This document shows positions 12,558 to 12,861 of a stretch of 12,861 nt of DNA, in pieces. The position numbers were made by a program, and so were the translations under genes. Every line of letters starts with the position of its first letter. Position 1 is the first letter of the stretch. The DNA lies in contig CALGFL010000049.1 in NCBI GenBank assembly GCA_937881145.1, positions 1 through 12,861 on the forward strand, in the 5' to 3' direction. The notes below the pieces were generated by a model that saw only the letters and a list, made by a program, of their open reading frames with translations, searched no databases and was not told where the DNA came from. The DNA comes from an uncultured Bordetella sp. GTDB taxonomy: Bacteria; Pseudomonadota; Gammaproteobacteria; Burkholderiales; Burkholderiaceae_B.

Positions 12558-12861
12558 TCAGCGCTCGGCGTAGCGCTGCTCCAGTTCGTCGTAGAGGTCT
12601 TTGCTGACCAGACGCTGGCGTTCCTTGAAGGGCGCCAGCAGGTCCGGGTCTTCGTCGAGCTTGCCGTCGCGGCGCAGGGTCGACAAGGCCTTCTGCATGC
12701 CCAGCACCGCGCCCTGCAGCGCCGCGTTGGCATACAGCACCAGGCTGTAGCCCTGCTTGCCCAGTTCCTCGGCGGTCAGGGTGGGCGTCTTGCCGCCGAC
12801 CACGATGTTGATGAGGAGCGGATGGTTCAGGCGCTTGGGGATCTCGCGGATCTCTTGCGCC
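12558..12861 (-). CDS. Isocitrate lyase/PEP mutase superfamily protein (C-terminal part)
   Basis: The frame is open from the window edge to TGA at 12560-12558, giving about 100 C-terminal residues. The sequence INIVVGGKTPTLTAEELGKQ, GYSLVLYANAALQGAVLGMQ and a helical end (LVSKDLYDELEQRYAER) resembles the last strand and swapped helices of the isocitrate lyase/PEP mutase superfamily, especially proteins annotated as methylisocitrate lyase, oxaloacetate decarboxylase or carboxyphosphonoenolpyruvate mutase. The catalytic Asp and KKC-type loop would lie upstream outside the window, so the reaction cannot be assigned. Some members act on C-P bonds (PEP mutase, phosphonopyruvate hydrolase), but the GGKTP region reads more like the lyase branch. 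Its neighbourhood to phnM may be chance: it is convergent and not in the phn operon. Confidence 0.7.
   Translation of the reverse strand, partial: AQEIREIPKRLNHPLLINIVVGGKTPTLTAEELGKQGYSLVLYANAALQGAVLGMQKALSTLRRDGKLDEDPDLLAPFKERQRLVSKDLYDELEQRYAER

Overview
The window is GC-rich, densely coding bacterial DNA that holds a nearly complete carbon-phosphorus (C-P) lyase locus for taking up and degrading alkylphosphonates. The protein families, the high GC content and dispersed repeats containing CTTGGGGCGGCCCGGCG suggest a betaproteobacterium of the Alcaligenaceae (Bordetella/Achromobacter type). The repeat-based placement rests on memory of such genomes, not on a search.

Layout. The left edge (1-281, + strand) is the 3' end of an HD-domain phosphonate oxygenase-like gene. 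It converges on a minus-strand block read from right to left: phnF (GntR/HutC regulator), a divergent phnM paralogue, a DUF1045 2H-phosphoesterase-like gene, phnN, a 208-bp regulatory gap, and then the ABC importer genes phnD, phnC and phnE. A 186-bp divergent promoter region separates phnF from the plus-strand operon phnG-H-I-J-K-L-M (6668-12533). The right edge (12558-12861, minus strand) is the 3' end of an isocitrate lyase/PEP mutase superfamily gene.

How the genes work together. PhnD captures phosphonate in the periplasm and PhnC/PhnE import it. PhnG, H, I and L with the PhnK ATPase form and serve the core complex that couples phosphonate to ribose triphosphate. PhnM removes pyrophosphate. 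PhnJ, a radical-SAM enzyme whose CX2CX21CX5C motif is intact, breaks the C-P bond. PhnN converts ribose 1,5-bisphosphate to PRPP. No phnP is present; the DUF1045 protein, with two HxT motifs, is the best local candidate for opening the cyclic phosphate. No phnO is seen.

Regulation. Candidate Pho boxes lie upstream of phnG and phnD, each followed after exactly 10 bp by a -10-like hexamer, and a weaker one lies upstream of the second phnM. TCTAGAC/TCTATAC-type sites near the same genes could be PhnF operators; the one at phnG touches its Shine-Dalgarno sequence.

The pathway itself is known. The unusual points are the two phnM paralogues, a 75-bp tandem repeat carrying its own Shine-Dalgarno and start codon at the DUF1045/phnN junction, and a related repeat that has extended the PhnJ C-terminus. 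I found no wholly new system, transposase, CRISPR array, tRNA or rRNA.
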